NCBI GenBank assembly: GCA_003229935.1
Contig: QIGD01000079.1
Location: 1-6,425 of the forward strand
DNA from: Methanobacteriota archaeon
GTDB lineage: Archaea > Hydrothermarchaeota > Hydrothermarchaeia > Hydrothermarchaeales > BMS3B
Length of the DNA: 6,425 nucleotides
Reading direction: 5' to 3'
In this document: one piece after another, positions 5,091 to 6,425 of the stretch
Position numbering within the stretch: the stretch's first letter is position 1
How the letters are laid out: each line of letters starts with the position of its first letter
Program-made: the position numbers and the translations under genes
Notes under the pieces: model-generated
Told to the model about the DNA's origin: nothing
The model's database searches: none
The model's input: the letters and a program-made list of their open reading frames with translations, nothing else

Positions 5091-5225
5091 TTATAAACAT
5101 TTCTGTAAAATACTTTTATTCACGTTCAGTCACGTTCACCCTTATTTTTCTAGGACAGAAGAGACAGGTTCACCCCAATTGTGTATATGTTTCATTTATA
5201 TATCAAATGGGAGGGAAAGTGAACC
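5091..5225 (+). promoter_or_regulatory. Repeat-rich spacer upstream of the second recombinase
   Basis: I see no gene here. TCACGTTCA occurs twice with a 10-bp period (5120-5128 and 5130-5138). GTTCACC occurs at 5134-5140 and 5168-5174, and the inverse GTGAACC at 5219-5225 abuts the start codon. GGTTCAC (5167-5173) and GTGAACC thus bracket the TATA box TTTATATAT (5195-5203), which is centred 27 nt before the ATG at 5226 (leaderless spacing). GGGAGG at 5209-5214 is an alternative but poorly spaced ribosome binding site. The motifs could be operators or recombinase-binding sites. Confidence 0.5.
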
Positions 5226-6425
5226 ATGGTAATAGAGATTTACCAGACAGAAAAATCACTAAAGAATGCATTAAACAATATAGAGAATCTCCAGATACCT
5301 GAGAGAAATAAGGAATTAATTTAAGAATTCGTTGATAACGCTCTTGTAGGTTGGAATGGAGAAAAACTCAGCAAAAAAAGGGTACTCAAATACATTTCTG
5401 TTTTGAAACAGATTGCATTGATTCTTGGTGAAAAGGAGTTTGATTATGTTACCACCATAGATATAAAGAAGATTCTGCGGATTATAGATGATAACCCTAA
5501 GAAGGGAGAATGGGCACAATACGACTTTAGAATTCTGATTAGAAGATACATTATATGGCTCAGAGAAGAACATCTGAAAGCTCTTTCAATGATTAAGCTC
5601 GGAGTTCTTCGCTATGCTTTTGAAGTGCTTAAAATCAAGATAAAACAACCAGATAAACTTCGTGACAGGAATACAATTCCTTCAAAAGAATATATCACAT
5701 ATATGAGGGAGGCTGCAATAAATCCAAGAGATAGAGCCCTCCTGGCCCTCCTGGAGAATGTTGGGTAACAGACAGATAAAGCATGTCGAATTTGACGACA
5801 TCAGCGCAAAAGATATATATGAGTGATAAAACATTGCGTGGGGAGCCTGTGAGGCTCACTTGGAGTGCCGCCTTCCTGCGTGAATGGATTGGCGTACACC
5901 CTTAAAAATGATATTGAAGCACCTCTGTGGGTTAACCTGCAAAAAACCAGTGGGGGAAAGCCTGTGCCTCTAGACTATAATGGTCTGAGAGGTATCGTCA
6001 AAAGAGCTATAGTAAAGCACAACAGAAGGGCAAAGGAGAACGGTTTACCAGAGATTCCTCGTGATTACGGTATGCATGCGTTCAGATATTACGCTCAGAT
6101 CCGTGATGAATTGAACGGAGTACCAAGGAGTGTACAAATACGCCAACGTGGCTGGACATATAATTCTAACATGCCTTCCAGATATGCCCGTCTGGTATCA
6201 AAAGATGTTGATGAATTTTACAGGAAAAAGCTTGGAATAAGTGATATTGGAGAGGAAGAGCAACCGTATCCATGCCCACGTTGCAGAGAAATCAACTTGC
6301 CAAAATCAAGATTTTGCCAAAGATGTGGTATGCCACTTACAAAGGAAAGTATGAAATACAAAGACGAAATAACGACTCTTGCCTTGAGGATGCTTAAAGA
6401 CCCTGAACTGAGCAAAGAGATTCTT
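5226..6425 (+). pseudogene. Decayed second tyrosine recombinase with C-terminal zinc ribbon
   Basis: It starts MVIEIYQTEKSLKNALNNIE and has TAA at 5322 (between ELI and EFVDN, probably once AAA). It then reads through the core-binding domain to LLALLENVG, where the frame ends at 5766. The protein continues in a second frame (5761-5823: NRQIKHVEFDDISAKDIYE), a third (5825-5902: DKTLRGEPVRLTWSAAFL and WIGVHP), then back in the first from 5901 to the window edge. The last part holds H-A-F-R in GMHAFRYYA, W in QRGW, Tyr in PSRYAR, and zinc-ribbon cysteines CPRC and CQRC. The usual CRIGE box with the first catalytic arginine is missing between ENVG and NRQIKHVEFDD, so a small deletion is inferred. 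It is related to, but clearly diverged from, the intact recombinase at 3667 and continues beyond the window. Confidence 0.88.

Noticed and set aside
5011..5232. Open frame of 73 codons in the spacer before the second recombinase
   Set aside because: It needs a TTG start, has no domain, overlaps the transposase-like frame and runs through the repeat-rich promoter region into the recombinase start.
5403..5768. Reading the second recombinase as a complete small gene starting at TTG 5403
   Set aside because: The same frame continues upstream to ATG 5226 with matching family sequence, interrupted only by TAA 5322, and the catalytic part continues downstream in other frames.
1..6425. tRNA, rRNA or CRISPR array
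   Set aside because: No cloverleaf-like GTTCRA arms with matching acceptor stems, no rRNA motifs and no regularly spaced repeats were seen. The GTTCAC copies at 5120-5225 are too short and irregular for CRISPR.

Overview
The window looks like a piece of an AT-rich archaeal chromosome, probably euryarchaeal. The evidence is a homologue of the archaeal tetraether lipid synthase, archaeal TATA boxes about 27 nt upstream of start codons with no Shine-Dalgarno sequence (leaderless layout), strong Shine-Dalgarno sites inside operons, and tyrosine recombinases with C-terminal zinc ribbons of a type I associate with archaea. I cannot name the genus from sequence alone.

Layout, left to right. Bases 1 to about 95 are the right end of an IS200/IS605-type (TnpB) element: the last codons of a tnpB-like frame overlapping a perfect 7-bp hairpin, which would also be the 3' end of an omega RNA. 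Next comes a minus-strand winged-helix regulator (149-496). It is divergent from a thioredoxin pair: a decayed thioredoxin-fold lipoprotein pseudogene (602-990) followed closely by an intact thioredoxin (995-1408). The divergent promoter region carries a 9-bp inverted repeat that is a good operator candidate. The thioredoxin stop codon directly abuts the stop codon of a minus-strand operon, read in the order tes (radical SAM tetraether lipid synthase, 3516-1810), tatA (1808-1629), second tatA (1642-1409). All of its junctions are overlapping or nearly so.

From 3530 to the right edge the window is mobile DNA. An intact tyrosine recombinase with a C-terminal zinc ribbon and coiled coil (3667-4863) has a leaderless promoter. 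Behind it are a strong ribosome binding site and a 25-codon truncated frame, a short transposase-like remnant (4968-5090), a spacer with repeated GTTCAC motifs, and a second, diverged zinc-ribbon tyrosine recombinase (5226 to the window end). The second recombinase is broken by one in-frame stop and three frameshifts and appears to have lost its first catalytic arginine box.

The conserved part therefore combines extracytoplasmic redox (thioredoxins), membrane-spanning lipid synthesis (tes) and folded-protein export (TatA). The flanks are a mobile-element graveyard with one recombinase still apparently functional. The points of most interest are the translationally linked tes-tatA-tatA operon, the regulator with its operator next to a decaying thioredoxin gene, and the omega RNA end with its natural guide.
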